Assembly (NCBI GenBank): GCA_024362935.1
Contig: JANCRA010000040.1
Coordinates: 5,828,001-5,892,000 of the forward strand
Direction: 5' to 3'
Origin: Setophaga petechia
Lineage: Eukaryota; Chordata; Aves; Passeriformes; Parulidae
DNA length: 64,000 nucleotides
Shown here: positions 40,916-55,000 of the stretch, piece by piece
Layout: the number at the start of each line of letters is the position of its first letter
Numbering within the stretch: the first letter of the stretch is position 1
The notes under the pieces: model-generated
What the model was told of the DNA's origin: nothing
The model's input: the letters and a program-made list of their open reading frames with translations, nothing else
Database searches by the model: none
Made by a program: the position numbers and the translations under genes

Positions 40916-43900
40916 AAATATTTGTGATAACTGATACTGCACATGGGAAAGAGATATGGCACTTGGCTACTTACAAGGAAATATTAACAACTCAACACAC
41001 AGGAGTCCCCCTGCTTGATTCCAGCAGCAGGATGGAATAGATGTTCATGAATCTGATTTCTTCTAGATGCCTCCAGGGACAGTGAGCAAAACTAATTAAA
41101 ACTACATCAAAAACGTAATGGTATTATTTTTCCACTAAATTCAGGTATGAATTTAATTCTCCAAATTCTGTGCCAATGATGGACTCTGAGAAGGATGTAA
41201 CCGCATCTCACGGACTGCACATGGCATCTAAAATATCTTTCAAATCGGCAAAATAAAGGATGGAAAAGGAATGCAGAGAAAGTAGCTTCAAGCTGCATTA
41301 ATTTCTAACCCTGTCCTTTCCCAGAAATTATCAAGCAAAGCAGACAACATCTCTACTTCGGTTTCATCCAGTGTGACAGCATATATATGTGTTTGACAGG
41401 TATGAGGATCATTACTTGTCACAATTCATTTTGGAACCCAATAACTTTTCCTACTTGCTGCTTTGAAAGCACACACATATCAAAAAGGCAGAAAAATAGA
41501 TTAGCAGCTGTATCAATTTATTCCACTTTGTATCCTAAGCATTGGAAGGAGCATGTGTGTCAGTGGTTGTTCTGTTGATGGAAAAGGTCAATGGGTACAG
41601 AAGGAGAAGTTGCTAAAACAGTATTGTCTGGGTTTTTTTGTACAGGTACTTTTAGTGTAGCCTTCATAGGGTTTAGACAAAAGGAAGGGTCAACTTAGCA
41701 AAAAAAGTCAATTACAATATTGGGTAAAGAAAAGAGGGTTAGAACAAATAATCAAACTCACAGTTATGGTGGCAAAATCATGAAATTTTGTGCAATCTAG
41801 ACAATGTCTTAAAACAGTAGTAGTAGAAGCAAACAAGCAATAAAGATGTCAATTACTATGAGGGGAGAAGGCTTTTATTTGCAGCCTTTTTTGTGAGTTT
41901 TATTTTTTTTTCTCCAAACCCACCATTTTATACAAATGAAGCAAAAATTTACAATTTACAAGACAGGTATGAACAGTTCAACTACAGGGGAGATAGTTTT
42001 CTCTGACCCTATAAAAATTCCAGGAACCTTGCAGAATTTTTCCTTTGCAGCAGCACCTTGGCTTTATAATGTGAGTTAGATAAAAGTCCTATGGGACCCA
42101 GCAGCTGCTCCTTAATATTCTGAAGACATTCAGATCACACTTAGGCATACAGCATAGAAAAAATATTTTTTTTAAATAGCTGTTTTCATATGTCCATATT
42201 CAATAAGCAGCACTTTTGACCTTGAGAATCAGATAGCTATTAAGAGAGCTTCACCCATGCTCAGGGCGAGACTGAGGTGAAGGAAGTTCCTGGCCTTTGC
42301 CAAAGGGATCTGAAGCCCCTCAACAGCACTTGGTGCAACCTCTCATGTCTCTGAAATTACATATGGACCTGAACGCCTGGAACTAGACCAGTGTAACTGC
42401 ATTCTCTTTGTTTCCTAACAAGCATGAACAATATATGCAAAATTCACTCCCTACCCTCTCAGGATTATCTGTCCTAGAAGAGATAAGGTTGTGTGCATTT
42501 GGTTGTCAAAAAGTAAATAATGGGCTATACCGTATTTGTAGCCCATGCTTGCTGCAAGAACTGCGTGTAGCTCAGCCAGCCCAGCAATGGACCACGGGAC
42601 GGTGGCATTCTGCACTCACAATTTATTTGGTTTGCTCTATGTCCTGAGGTCCAAAGCCAGGTCAGGATGCCAATCTGACAGAGCTGTCGTGGTGGAAGCA
42701 AATGGCCCTGCACACCCATGTCCACATGCACTCAAAGCAAGCAAGGTGCTATAATGGAGCTGAACAGCATGTTGGACTTCAGGTCAGGGGGCTCTGATAT
42801 GCTACAGTCAGCCAAAAAAAGAGCAGCTTTAAAAAAGTTATTTAGAGCTACAATGCAAGGAAAAAATTTTCCAAGGTAAGAAATAGCCCAAAGGGGTTTC
42901 GTTTTTTGGATTTCAGGAACAAATAGGATCTTTATGGAAGACTTGCTTTGTTCCAAAGGTAAAACTCTTAATATAAACAACTTCAAGTTTTATTAGTCAT
43001 GTAAGTCCTTTTAAAGTGCTTCAAAAATCAAACCTATGACAAACATTTATTTTAAAAGATCATGCTCATGATTTTCAGGGGCCAGAGTCTGAAATTCCTC
43101 GTTTGCCTGCCTTCCCCCATTCAAGAGTTTGTTGCAGACTCAACAGCACGCCAAGCTGACAGAGTGCCAAGCTCCTTCCTAACGCGACAGTCACAAATCA
43201 TGTTCAAGTGTCCCATTTCTGAGGACTGAAAACACTGATATTCTGCAATTCTAAACAAGAAAATGGGGTAAATCACCAAACCTGACACTACAATGCTCAC
43301 AGACTTCTCTGTGTACTTTTTCACATAATACAACAGCAGCCATTAAGAAACCATCACTGCCAAGGCAGTGAGACATCAAAGCCTTGTTGCACACCCCAAG
43401 CCTGGGATAACTCATTTCAATTAACAGCTGACATGCTGAGCGTTGCTGTATCCAATAAAGTAGATATCTGTGACAAAAGATGTACTGATAAGGAGAAGAA
43501 GAAACAGGTAGTCCCTTGCATCTCATTTATTGGGGTTCTACCATCATATTTCTGGTCTGTAGTGTTGGCAGGCAGCACCTTCTCACTCCAGGTCCTCTAT
43601 TTATTATGTTTGCCTTGCATAAGCTGTACCTGCTGTCTCACAGCAAGCTGAAATGCAGTCTAAGCTGTCATCTCCACCTTCATCACAAGGACTTGCGCAC
43701 CATTCATATCTATCATGAAAAATCCTGCAAACATCATTTTCTCAGGCCTATGCCTTTGACCACATCACATCACCTATACTCACTCACTGACCCACTCTAC
43801 TCAGCTGTAGCACATACACAGTACTTGTCCTGACTTCCAAAGGCTGTATAATTTATTATGCCTTACTCATAACTTCTTATGTGCTATCAACTCTTTATTA

Positions 43901-44086
43901 TAAGCTATGTCCTATGATCTGCAGTCTTTGACTGCCATAATTAGTTTGCTATGTAACTTAGAAATATGTCCCCACCAGCCACTGAGGAACTCATTTATGC
44001 TCCCTTACACTCTCCTGCATATAATACCCACGGAAACTTGACAATGACCAGGTCAGACCAGATATTGGCTATTATGCTAACTTGCT
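40916..44086 (-). other. PDGFD: PDGFD intron 1, segment between two repeats
   Basis: Intron sequence with no recognisable gene. A GC-richer patch at 42520-42760 has overlapping short frames on both strands (up to 79 codons) without similarity to known proteins. A T-rich run occurs near 41887-41914. Confidence 0.7.
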
Positions 44087-44780
44087 TGCATTGAATGGTT
44101 TGCATTGGAGAGTACTTCCAAAATCACTTAGTCGAATCCCCCTGCCATTGGCAGGGACATCACTAGATCAGGCTCCATGCAACCTGGCCTTGAAAACTAT
44201 CAATGATAGGATATCCACAAATTCTCTCACCAGCGTGTTCCAGAAACTCACCATATCACTGCAGAAATATCGTCCTCACATCCAATACAAACTTACCCTC
44301 TTCTCAGCTTAAAGCCATTGTCCCTTGAACTGACACTACATGCCCAGGTAAAAAGTTTATCTTTTTCTTATAAGCCTTCTTTATGTGTTGAAAACCTGCA
44401 GTAATATTCCCCTTAGCCTTCTGTTCCCCAGACTGAACATTTCGAACCCTCAGCCTATCTTCATAGGAGGTGTGTTCCACTCCTCGGATCATTTTTCAGG
44501 GCCCCTCTCTGGACTTACTGTAACAGACCCATGCTTTTCTTTCTGGGCTCAGGGCCTCAGAGTTGGATGCAGCACTTCAGGTGGGTATTATCTCAACCTG
44601 CTGGCCATGCTGCTTTGCTTTGGATGCAGCCCAGAACAGGACTGGTTTTCTGGGTTGTGAGTGCACATTGCACATTTCTAATTTTTTAGCCAACAGTACC
44701 TTGAAGTCCTTCTGCACAGGACTGCTCTTAACAGTTTGTAAATTTAATCTAACACTGCTTGTGTTGGACTCCATCTGGTC
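44087..44780 (-). mobile_element. CR1 LINE fragment (3' part), minus orientation
   Basis: The plus strand shows the reverse complement of the CR1 3' end in the usual order: GAATGGTTTGCATTGG, CCCCCTGCCATTGGCAGGGA, CAACCTGGCCTTGAAAAC, a CATCCACAA-like block, TTAAAGCCATTGTCCCTTGA, CAGCCTATCTTCATAGGAGG, CTCTCTGGACTTACTGTAAC, GTTGGATGCAGCACTTCAGG and GATGCAGCCCAGAACAGGAC. It covers about 700 bp of the end of the second reading frame plus the 3' region. It is strongly diverged and interrupted, so it is an old, dead copy. It lies in the same orientation as PDGFD. Apparent frames through it (for example 44385-44660) are meaningless. Confidence 0.9.
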
Positions 44781-47700
44781 AGAGTAACCTCCTCTTCTTT
44801 TTCATTCACGCCACACTCAGGACAAAAAGATGCCCAACGGTACTGATGGCAGAGGATAAGACTGGTTTATCTTTGGGAAATGTGACCTAAGCAGAACAAG
44901 GACTGGAATGCTGAAGAAGGTCATACCTTTGCTGCTGAAAATCCCACTAAACCTGTCACATAAGCTCCATTTACATTTAGTGGATTCAGAATTAAGATAT
45001 TTATCTGCTAGCAGGAGCATGTGAATCATCTCACTTTAGGATGCTCATTGTTTGGTGCGGCAATGCCCACCTTGAAGTAGGAGGCTGCAGGCAACAGCAT
45101 GGGGCTGTTGGTTTCTCCAACCCCACTGTGGGGACTCTGGGGAGCACCCATCCCACCAAGGGCCTGCTCACTCCTGGGCAAGGTCCAACAACCTTCTTTG
45201 CTTTGGTCCCCTTCATCACAGATGGGTACCTTGACCAGGACCATCACAGTATCTGGTGTTACCAAGGGGGCTGAGGACTTTGAGGACCACTGCCACAAGT
45301 TTTAACCAGCTACCAGAATTTAACATAGCTTCTATTACAACAGTGAGTGGGATTTCAGGAAAGATTAATTGGCTTTCTGGTCTGCCTGCCCCGCTGTCAA
45401 TACACTCCACTCACTGGAGTAACAGGGCTTCTCACACAGAGTTTGAAGTGAATGGTTTGTGCTAAGTCTGAGTGAGAGGCAGAGAGCTAAACTACCTCAG
45501 GAGTACTTTGATCATGCCTAAGTGGGGACTGCAGAAATTTAAAAAAAATCACTGTTCTTTTTCTTCTGGACAAGACCACACATTTCAGGTCTTTTTCTTC
45601 CCCTCCACTAACTCAAAAGCAGAGAGACAGCACTCGGGCTGTAACAGACTTGACACAATCTGATACACGCTACAATACTTGACAACACTGACAACTTTAT
45701 CTGATTTTGTAGAAATATGTTGTTTCTGACTTCCTCTTGAAAACCAGGTTTGATTCTGTGTTCCCACTGAGTAGCACAAGCTTGGATATGCAAGCATTTC
45801 TTCCTCCTTGTTTCTTATCCATAAACCTCCCTAAACTAGCACACCTTAGGTGGAATAAAGAGGTTAAAAAGAGTAGGGCTTGATTTATGGTTTTTTCCCC
45901 CTTCCACCATTTGGTGCTGCTGTGGCATCACAAACCTTGGCTCTTTGTCTTGTTTTTATTAACATAAATGTGATGGCCAGCCCCCAAACCATGTGATCAT
46001 TCTTTACATCTGAAAAAACTCACCTGCACACATGAGACAAAGTGCCTAGTTCATCTAAAATCACCCTTGGGGTGTATATCAGTTACCTCACCTTCAAGAT
46101 AAAGCCACTAAGCACTTACATAGGCTAGAAACAAACAGGGCACACACCAAAACAGGACTCCCACCATCAGTGACCACTGCTGGCTGGGTTCAGTGGAAGG
46201 AGTGTGATTTCCAACCTCGCGCTGCCAGTTTGGGTATTCTGAGTACCATGACTTGGGAGTCAGGAGTCTGTGAGGAAGCTCTGAGGAATGAGCTAGAGAC
46301 CCCAAATGCTGTAGAAGCCAACGATGCACGAGCGCAGGCGCCAGTTCCTGTGCTGGAGACAACACTCCTGACATGAGGCAGCACATCACCCACCGCCTGG
46401 AGATGGTGGAGCAGAGTGTGGAGCCCCTCCTGAGCACTCCGTTCCTCCTGGTGATCATTGGCAAATACAGTGCTTCCCCTACACAAGACAGCGCTATTCT
46501 ACACCACCCAGCCAGCTGAGATGTCACAGAAAGCACAGGTAGCCCTGTGCTCCCCAGAGAAGCCCTGGTGTGACCACAGGGAAATTCATCTTCCGCCTCA
46601 ACCAGGAGATGTTCCACATGGCTTCACTCACAGGAGCTCCACAGAGTATCCATTCAGTACAGACAAATACACAACTTTTCTCTTGGATATGTGTAGCAGT
46701 GGCACAACAAAACCTACTTTTTTATAGGAAATTCAGCCCCTCATCCACACCACCAACCACCCCCCAACAAATTTCATGCCTTCGTCAAAATACAGAGAAG
46801 TTATAGTTATTCAAAGTCAACTCATTCATCAAAACCAGAAAACAAACTTTTTTTGTCCCTGCTTTCTTCCCAGAAATTCCCGACATTTTCCGGTCAAAAT
46901 TTTTCTAAAGAAAATAATTAAAATAATATGGCTTAGGGCACATATTCATCTTGGAAAAACTCATCCCAAGCTGTCAAAGTGTAGCATAGTCATCAATCTT
47001 GACGGGAAAAAAAAGACAAAGAAAAAGGAGGAAGTGAATGAAGTCTTCATAAGAGATGTCATTCCTAAGAATGCCCAGTGGGACTGTGAGTGGACCCGAG
47101 CTGAGCCAGTCCTTCCTTCCAAGACACACTGGGGGGGTGTTTGGAGGATGGTGCAAACCACATGGTGGGTGGAGAGCCAGCCTGCTCTGGAGTGTGCTGA
47201 GTTGTGGCTGCCCTCATGGGCATGGTGGTCAGCTCTCAAGCTCTCTTTCCAAGCACAGAATTAAAAGGACAAACTCCAGGCCATGAGTGAATCGAGCGTA
47301 GCTTTAAAAGCAAATGGATACAAGCAATAATTCTACAGATAATTTTTAAGAGCACTGTAGCTGTTTGTCCAGGAGCTTCCCTGATCCATCTCCACCACAG
47401 ACCCCCCTCTGCTTTGGTGTGACACAAGGGGTTTATCAGCACTCTTCCAAGAAAAGTGGATAATTGTGCTGTGGCTCATCTCCAGCAATAGAGACAGACC
47501 CTGTAAGACTCATAATAAAATCCTTATCGCATATCCCACAGAACCCCTTTTTTCCCCTTGTTCAATAAAATCCTTATCGCATATCCCACAGAACCCCTTT
47601 TTTCCCCCTTGTTCCCTCTCACCCTTCTCTGCCTATAAACACATGCAACTCACGGGTGTAATCTTGTATAAAATTTAGAAAGTAAGACCACCATGAAGTG

Positions 47701-48721
47701 CTGATCACATTACAAAATCCAGATTTTGTAGATTAAGACTGAATAAAATATGCACACATTTGCACACATCCACACAAGCTGAGAAGCTGAACATGTACTC
47801 CAGAGAAGACACCTTTAACTGAAAATTGCCTTCATATCTTGCTTCCTGCCAGGATATAGTTCCAAATGCTGTAAATCTAAGTAGAAAAACCTGCACTACT
47901 AGCTAATATATATCAGTCGCAACTTATTTTACTCCTCAGGCATTGATGCTTTTGCCCTCAAAGGTTAATCATTTAAGAAGACAATATTATGACTTTTCAG
48001 AGCACTGTATATTACAAGAAGTGTTGAAGAAAGAACTTCACTGAAAGCCCGACGAAACATTCCTCTGAAAAAAACCCCAAAAATCAATAAAACCTTTGAA
48101 ATGTTGTTTTGAAGTACAACTGGTGTCATTTTCTGATGTGCCAACATAAAACTGACTTCTGAGCATTTTCTATAGAAAGAAATAAGTGGGAATTGTCTTA
48201 CATTAAATTAAAGCCATGATAAAATCAGTAGAAAATATATACAATCTTTTAGATAAATGCAGTTAACAATTTCAAAAATTAATGACAGAGACAAATTCTT
48301 GAAATCAGTGAGGCTTCTTGAACTCAATGGGTTTGGCATCTACCTGGAATTTTAGATTGAGGGAAGATTTGAGCTTTCTGTTCCCAGGATCCTGAAAACT
48401 GCCTTGGAAAGGGAGTTTAAGTGGTCTCTTGGTAGCTCTTGCAGCCTTCCCTGCTTTCCCACCAGTGCTGGTATGGCTCAGGAAGATGATAGGCACCACA
48501 TGGGAGAGGGCACACCCAAGCCCACAGCTGCAGCAGACTTGAAAGTCTGTGCTTAATAAATGTCAAGTTTTAATAGCATGCATCATTATTGTTAATTGTA
48601 CTCAAACCCCCAGCAGGGCCCGTGTCCATATTGCATTCATCAATTTGTACAAAAGCTAACAAGCTTTAGCCTCCACATGTGCAAAACAGCCTGCGTACCT
48701 GGCACAAACCCAAGGAAGCTG
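44781..48721 (-). other. PDGFD: PDGFD intron 1, segment between CR1 copies
   Basis: No gene recognised. The region 45030-45320 and especially 46140-46640 is GC-richer than its surroundings and contains overlapping frames on both strands. The longest is 169 codons on the minus strand (46108-46617), with no recognisable domain. The stretch also contains the 50-bp tandem duplication at 47514-47614. Confidence 0.7.
47514..47614. repeat. 50-bp tandem duplication
   Basis: Copy one is 47514-47563 and copy two 47564-47614. They are identical except for one extra C in a C-run near the end of copy two. Each begins AATAAAATCCTTATCGC and ends with a T6 CCCC TTGTTC segment. Near identity suggests a recent event. 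Confidence 0.96.
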
Positions 48722-49045
48722 CAAGGTGGGAGTCAGCCTCTTCCCGCAGGCAACCAGTGGGAAAACAGGACAGGACAAAATAGGACAAGAGCAAATGGAT
48801 TTGCACTGCACCAGCAGAGGTTCAGGTCAGACATCCCAAATAACTTCTTCACTGAAAGGGTTGATAAGCATTGGAATGGACTGCCCAGGGAGGTGGTGGA
48901 GTCTTGAACACCCTGGAGGTGTTCAAGAAATGACAAGATGCGGCACTTAGTGTCATTGTCTACTTGACATGGAAGTGCTCAGTCCCAGGTTAGACTCAGT
49001 CTTGGACGTTTTTTACAATCCTAATGACTCTGTGATTCTATGATT
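48722..49045 (+). mobile_element. CR1 LINE 3' end, plus orientation
   Basis: Matches the last about 320 bp of CR1: GGGAGTCAGCCTCTTCCCGC, CTTCTTCACTGAAAGGGTTG, GCATTGGAATGGACTGCCCA, GGGAGGTGGTGGAGTCTTGA, CACCCTGGAGGTGTTCAAGA, and the diagnostic tail AATGACTCTGTGATTCTATG at about 49023-49042. A short in-frame duplication-like stretch (GGACAGGACAAAATAGGACA) lies near its 5' end. The copy is 5'-truncated, as CR1 insertions usually are, and antisense to PDGFD. Confidence 0.95.
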
Positions 49046-52000
49046 TGCACCAATGATCTCCTTATCAATTAATTCAACCCTTGACTAGAGTGCTATCTAT
49101 GGAATTGTATAATCTCAATTGATACTAATCAATAATAAATAACTGCAAAGTCTACAAAGGCTACTAGAGTAATTTGGAACCACTAAATGATAATATTACC
49201 TGATAGAGCTGCAACAGACTTTGTCATCATTCCTTATACAAAATCTGTTAAGTTACAATGAGAAGCTGAAGGTGTGTGGCAACATCTACCCCTATTTCCA
49301 GGACTGTCATAGCACTTACGGGATAGTCAGAAGTATCAAAGTAATGTTTTTGCTGATTATGATTTCACCACATTTCATGTTGCATAGGTGAGAAATGTTA
49401 TTGATTTAACATGGTGTTTTTAGAAATGCCACTCCCCTAAAGCATTTTCATACAACTGTTCCTTTTCTCTTTTTAATATGTGATTTTTTATGTGTTAAAG
49501 TACCTTTGTGATATTGTTATTCAAAGGCACTCGTGAAGTGAAGGTTAAAAGCAGTAAGGAGAGGAGACTTCTTCCATGTTCTCCCAAGCATCCATCAAGA
49601 GGTGAACAATTCACTCTGACCACTTGCAAGGGACCATGGGCAATGCTCACATTGCCCCTAAGCATGGATCACTGCCCTGTTCATGTCTTGCACCTCTCAC
49701 CTCTGAAGCCACCTGCTTAAGAGTTGCTTCCACTCCTCTTTTGATGTTCAAAATATTTTTTCCTTTTGAAATACATTTCAGCATCACTCCCACACAGCAA
49801 CAGTCTGTGCAACCTCAGAATTAAGTAATTTTCAGAACACCAATGGCCTGGCAACATTGACATGTCCATGCCACCCCAGGCTTATGATAATACACAGTGT
49901 CCGTCTGTCCAAAAAGACTTGTCACTCTGACCTTCAGGCAAACACTAATGACAACAACTATTAACTTTGCTAAGTTCATTATGCATTGAGTGTTTTTCTT
50001 GAAATTATTCTTGTTTGTAATCTTGCACTGCAGAGTGTTATACTCAGGGTTCTCCTGTTTTCAGAATGGTGTGGAATCAGACTTTGAATACCATTATTAC
50101 AAAACAAGAATAGCCATCTTTATATTTCCTCAATTTGGAGAGAAATAATTGCAAATGATAGAGAAGAAACAGATGGGCAAACACAGCAAGCAGAAACAGA
50201 CATGGTCTCTGTTTAAACTGTCACTGACTCATGCCACCAGAACATCACTGGTGCCAAAATGAGACAACATCCCACTCTTCCACAAGCCACAGGATTTCAT
50301 GCAATCAGGAAAAATGGTAAGAACTATGTTGATATTATCATGAAGTCTCAATTTTTCTAATTAAATATGTCATAATTTCATGACTACTGAAATATTACAG
50401 GGCTAATTTGTAAAAGAGAAGTGTCCATGCAGGCAGTCATGGACTTACAAAGATCTCCAGATTCATGCAGATGACTCTGTACCTTGAAAATGATCTTTAA
50501 ATGCCTAATCTTTTAATGATCTTTAAATACCTTTAAACAACTTCTGCAATAGTAGAGAGTCCTGGGAGGGTTAATGGAAGCAAGCTATTCTAAAGTAAAG
50601 TGAAAGCCCTCTCAATATCTCTGCTCCAGCTTGTCCTTAATAATAGGTCCGGACTGCAGTAACAGTTTTTGTGTCTTAGAACAATTATTAAGATATTCCA
50701 AATACTCAGTCTGATATGCATGGGTGATAAAAGGGCTATCATTGTCTTTCACTCTTTTTCATGCTTCCGTGAGGAAAAAAAAAACTGGCTTGATGCCTTC
50801 ATTAATATTTTTCAGTTCACTAACAAATGCTATGAAATACAGCCTCAAGTGAGAGGGAAATGAATTAACTTTCTGAGCCACTGGAAATTAGTTTTGAAAG
50901 ACTGCCTAGATCTGGTGAGCTCCCCAAAAAAGGGAAAAAGGAAAATGTGGCCTCTGTTTTTCAAAAATAGAGTTAACAAGTACCAGGAGGGCAAAGCAAC
51001 ATGCCTCTTACCCTTCCAAAGGCAGGCAGCTGAGTCCCCAGCCCTCTACTTAACCCACAGGGTGAACATGATATTTGGGCATCATACTGAAAAAGCACCA
51101 AAAGAACAGAAAATTGACAAACTATAAATGGGACAGTGACCAAACTGTGACATGGAAGAACAGCATTTTTCTGCATCATGACTGCTTTTGCAAAAGCAAT
51201 AAAGAATGTGGAAGTTCATTTGCAATGTAGAAAATCACATCCAAGGGGACAATCTATGTCCCCAAAAGAAGTGCTCCACATGAAGTATTTGGCTTTATTT
51301 TTAACCCATTTAATAATTTACAAAGGAAGACTATCAACGAGGACCTAATCAGAATTTTACCTCCTTGAGTTACAAAAACCAGCAAGTCTGTCATTGCAAA
51401 CCATCTGTTAGACACAGCTGGCAACTCCTCTGCTTATAAATCTGACGCTGCCTTTTACGAGCCCTTGCTGAAGTCACGATGATGAGGTTGTTACTTCATA
51501 ACTGAATAATGCAGTTTTAAAGCTTGTAAATTCCCCGCTGAATGGCTTGAGGTGAACTTGTGGAAAGCAGAGGGAGTCAGAATGGCTGAACAAGATAACT
51601 ACTGCAGAAATCTGCCATCCCACTGCCCAGAGGCAACTTCACGTTCTTTCTCACCAAAGGCTGAGTCTGCAGCTTGAGAAGGAACTAGAAATTTGAAAAA
51701 TATTTCAGGATGCAAGACAAAAATGGTGCAATGTGTTTTGCCCTTGTTTTCTGTATTGGTTTGAGAGTAGGAACAGAGCATTCAGAGGCTGTGCTGTGTT
51801 TGGCTCATCAAATAACATTTTGCTCTCCAAATTTATTTCTGTTATATTTCTGAGCTACAAACCCAAAATTTTTGCAGGTCAGGTCTGGGCTTTTAGAACT
51901 TCTCGGATTGTAAAAACACCCTACTACATACAGTTTCTCTTCAGAATAGGAAATGAGGGTTCTGGAAAAAATACTAGAAGTTAAACTCAAATTATTTATA

Positions 52001-55000
52001 AAGAAAAATAAGTGCTTTATTGCAAAAGATAAAGAAGTGAAATGGCAATACAGTATTGCAGCAGAGAACTGCATGAAATTGAAGGAAACACTACAGCATA
52101 AGAGGGAGAAGAATTCACAGAGAAACACAGTAAAGAAAATTATTACAAAGCATAAAAGATTAAACTGTATTTCTATGCTACACGTTAACCCATAAGGTAC
52201 TTACGGGTATATATTTGCAGACAGTGTGCCTAAACAAGAGTCTGGAGAAAATTATTTCTGTCAATGAAAGGCAGATTTTTCTGTCACCAGTGCTGAAGTA
52301 GCCATTTTATTCTCTGCCAAACTGCAGATTGCTTTGAAAGAAAAGAGGTTTCGTTTTTATTATGAGGACTCTAAACCAGTTACAGCTGTGCAACAAAACA
52401 GATGTGGGACTGCAAAAGTGGAGTAAAGTTCACTGGATCAAATGTAAAGGAAATAATTATGATACAATACACTATTCTGGAACCTGAAGTCAGTGCAGAA
52501 ATGCTGACATCTTTAATGTGGGTTCCCCCTTCCCAATCCCATGATCTGCTGACAAATGCAAGCACTGTTGAATTGCATTTCCCTGCTCCTGAAAGGCACT
52601 GATGCTGCTCCTGCTGCTGGGATGGTCTGAATTTGAATGCTGCTTTTTCACAAGAAGAAAAAGACAGTAATTCTTATGATGGTGTCCTGCACTTCTCTCA
52701 CATAATTTCATTCACCTTTTTCATTTCCTACAGTCAAACTGAATACCTGCAAACCGAGAAAAGCACTATTCCTTTTCCAATTTCCATTTTCTGTTTTCCA
52801 TTATCTTGTTGGGTATACCCCATATATTATATAGAATACTCATTCACTGTGTAATCAGAGTACTTATTCACAGTCAACACTCCAGGAGTCACCAGAGCTC
52901 AAGGGAACATTGGAGCTATCTTTAAATTAGCTATCTCAGTGTTGATAGCAGGGTAGCTATCATAGCACACAGCACATCACAGCATGACAAATATTGCAGC
53001 TCCTTGAAACTTACCACAGGTATTTCTAAGAGAGCTACAACCTCAGCAGCATTTGTAATGATGGGTTCTTCTATTTTTTTCCCCCCATATTCACTGTAAC
53101 TATTTTGAATTAACAAATGAAGAAAGGAGAATAATGAAGTAACAAGAAGAAAGGATGAAAACCATTATGAATTAGCTGAAGGGAGAAAACAAAAAACCAG
53201 GCTTCTTCGCCCCTTAAGTCATTCAGGTTATTAAGTACTATTTTTACCATATTACCAGGTATAACAATCTTTTGGCCTAGATCTGCTCAAATTGAAGTCA
53301 ACAGCTAAAAATTAAAAAAAAAAAAAAAAAACACAAAAAACAAAAAAACCCCAAACAAAATTAATGGGATGACAGTACCAGGTTAAGTGACTTCCCAGAG
53401 CTGGGAACTACACAGAAACGTGATGACAAATGATAGAAGTTTGGGAAGTCATGACTTTTACTAAACTTAGGACTCTAAAGGAAGCTAAATTTGCAGTTAT
53501 GTAATGGACTCTTACACATTTGCCTAAATTCTCCCAGAAAACCAAGAAAGCATAAGCTTACTTTCAGGTGAGAGAAGGATGACTTTTCAGGTGACTGAGG
53601 CCTGGTCAGCAGAATGAATAGATATGAAGGAGGCCCTCAGGTATGATACAAGAAACATCTAAGACTATTTGTTTCTTCAAGATAAGCACAATTCCAATCT
53701 ATTAATGGTGGGGAACTGGCCACATCTGGAAATTCATATCAGGCATCATGTATACAACAGAAAGAACATCAGTGAATTGACAACACAACTTGCAAAAAAA
53801 ACTTTTGAGATTTCTTACCGGTCAGCCTTGTCTGACTTAAACCACTATCTCAGTGACCCAGTGCTGTGGATCAGAGATCTTCACCCAAGGCAGTATACGT
53901 AGACAGATGAGCTGTCAGTCAGTTCCCTCTCCTCCTGTTTTGAGATCTTTTTTCTATCTTCTTTTCTTTAGAAACATCCCTACTGATGCATTTTCAGTAT
54001 CTCATTCACCTAATCTTCATTTTCACCCAGGTTATTTCTTTAGCTAGATAACTTTAATGATCAATATGTTATGAAGCCAAGAATTATCAGAGTATATTAG
54101 GAAATATTTGGAAGACATCAATGATGCTACTGGAAAAAGTTGTTTGAATTATATTCCAAAACTTGCACAAAGTCTCAAAACTTGTGTAAACCTATATTAC
54201 ACTGAAAACTCTTCTCATTCCACTGGATTACCACATGTCACAGGTCTTGTGCAACCAAAGTAGAGATATGGAATAAAAATGAGCCCAAAAGCCAAAGTCT
54301 ATCATAAAAGATTTTGTTTCAAAAAAATACTGCTATAAATACCCACGAAAAGCATTCCTGGCAAGTTCTCACCAGAGGGAGTGCCATAGATCTAGGAAGA
54401 GATACCAAAGATGAATGTTGAAGTTTAATTTTCTATGAGATATCAGTTTTTTAATCTCTGTTGCCTCTAGACACAGAAAGTGAATTTGATCATGTAAAAA
54501 GATGGTGATCAAAAGCTTGGACAGTCATAAAAATGTTCTGGGGAAAAGGGATAATACTGAATAGCACAACATTCCATGTTGTCCTATGGTCTGTACAGCT
54601 TCTTATAAATAAAAAATTTACTTACCTAAACATATCCAGGGCAAATATTCTCCCCAGCTTCACCAAAGCCACACAGCTTTGAGGTCCATGAGTTGAGACA
54701 AATGTAGAAAAATTCAGGATTATATTATTCACAGCAATTCCTCATTTATGAACTATGCTAATAACATTTACTTGCAATAAAAAGTAAATGGAAATATCTA
54801 CATAGATGGTGAGTGGCTAGCTTTTTTATTGAAAATTATCTTTCTCTTTTGGGGAAATTAGTCTTTTTTAAAATAATGCAGCATATTCATGGGTGACTAT
54901 GTCCTCAGAGAACAGTAGTATTAGAAATAATTATGAACCATCTTAATTCATTAAAGCTGGTTTTCCACCCACTTAAGTTTTTAATTTATTGCTGTGCTAG

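Noticed and set aside
44120..44140. tRNA T-arm-like GTCGAATCCCC
   Set aside because: It is part of the CR1 fragment, and no cloverleaf can be built around it.
44385..44660. 91-codon plus-strand frame
   Set aside because: Reads the antisense strand of a decayed CR1 LINE fragment.
46776..47264. 162-codon plus-strand frame with a lysine-rich middle
   Set aside because: The lysines come from A-rich runs (AAAAAAAAGACAAAG). No family resemblance, and competing frames overlap on both strands.
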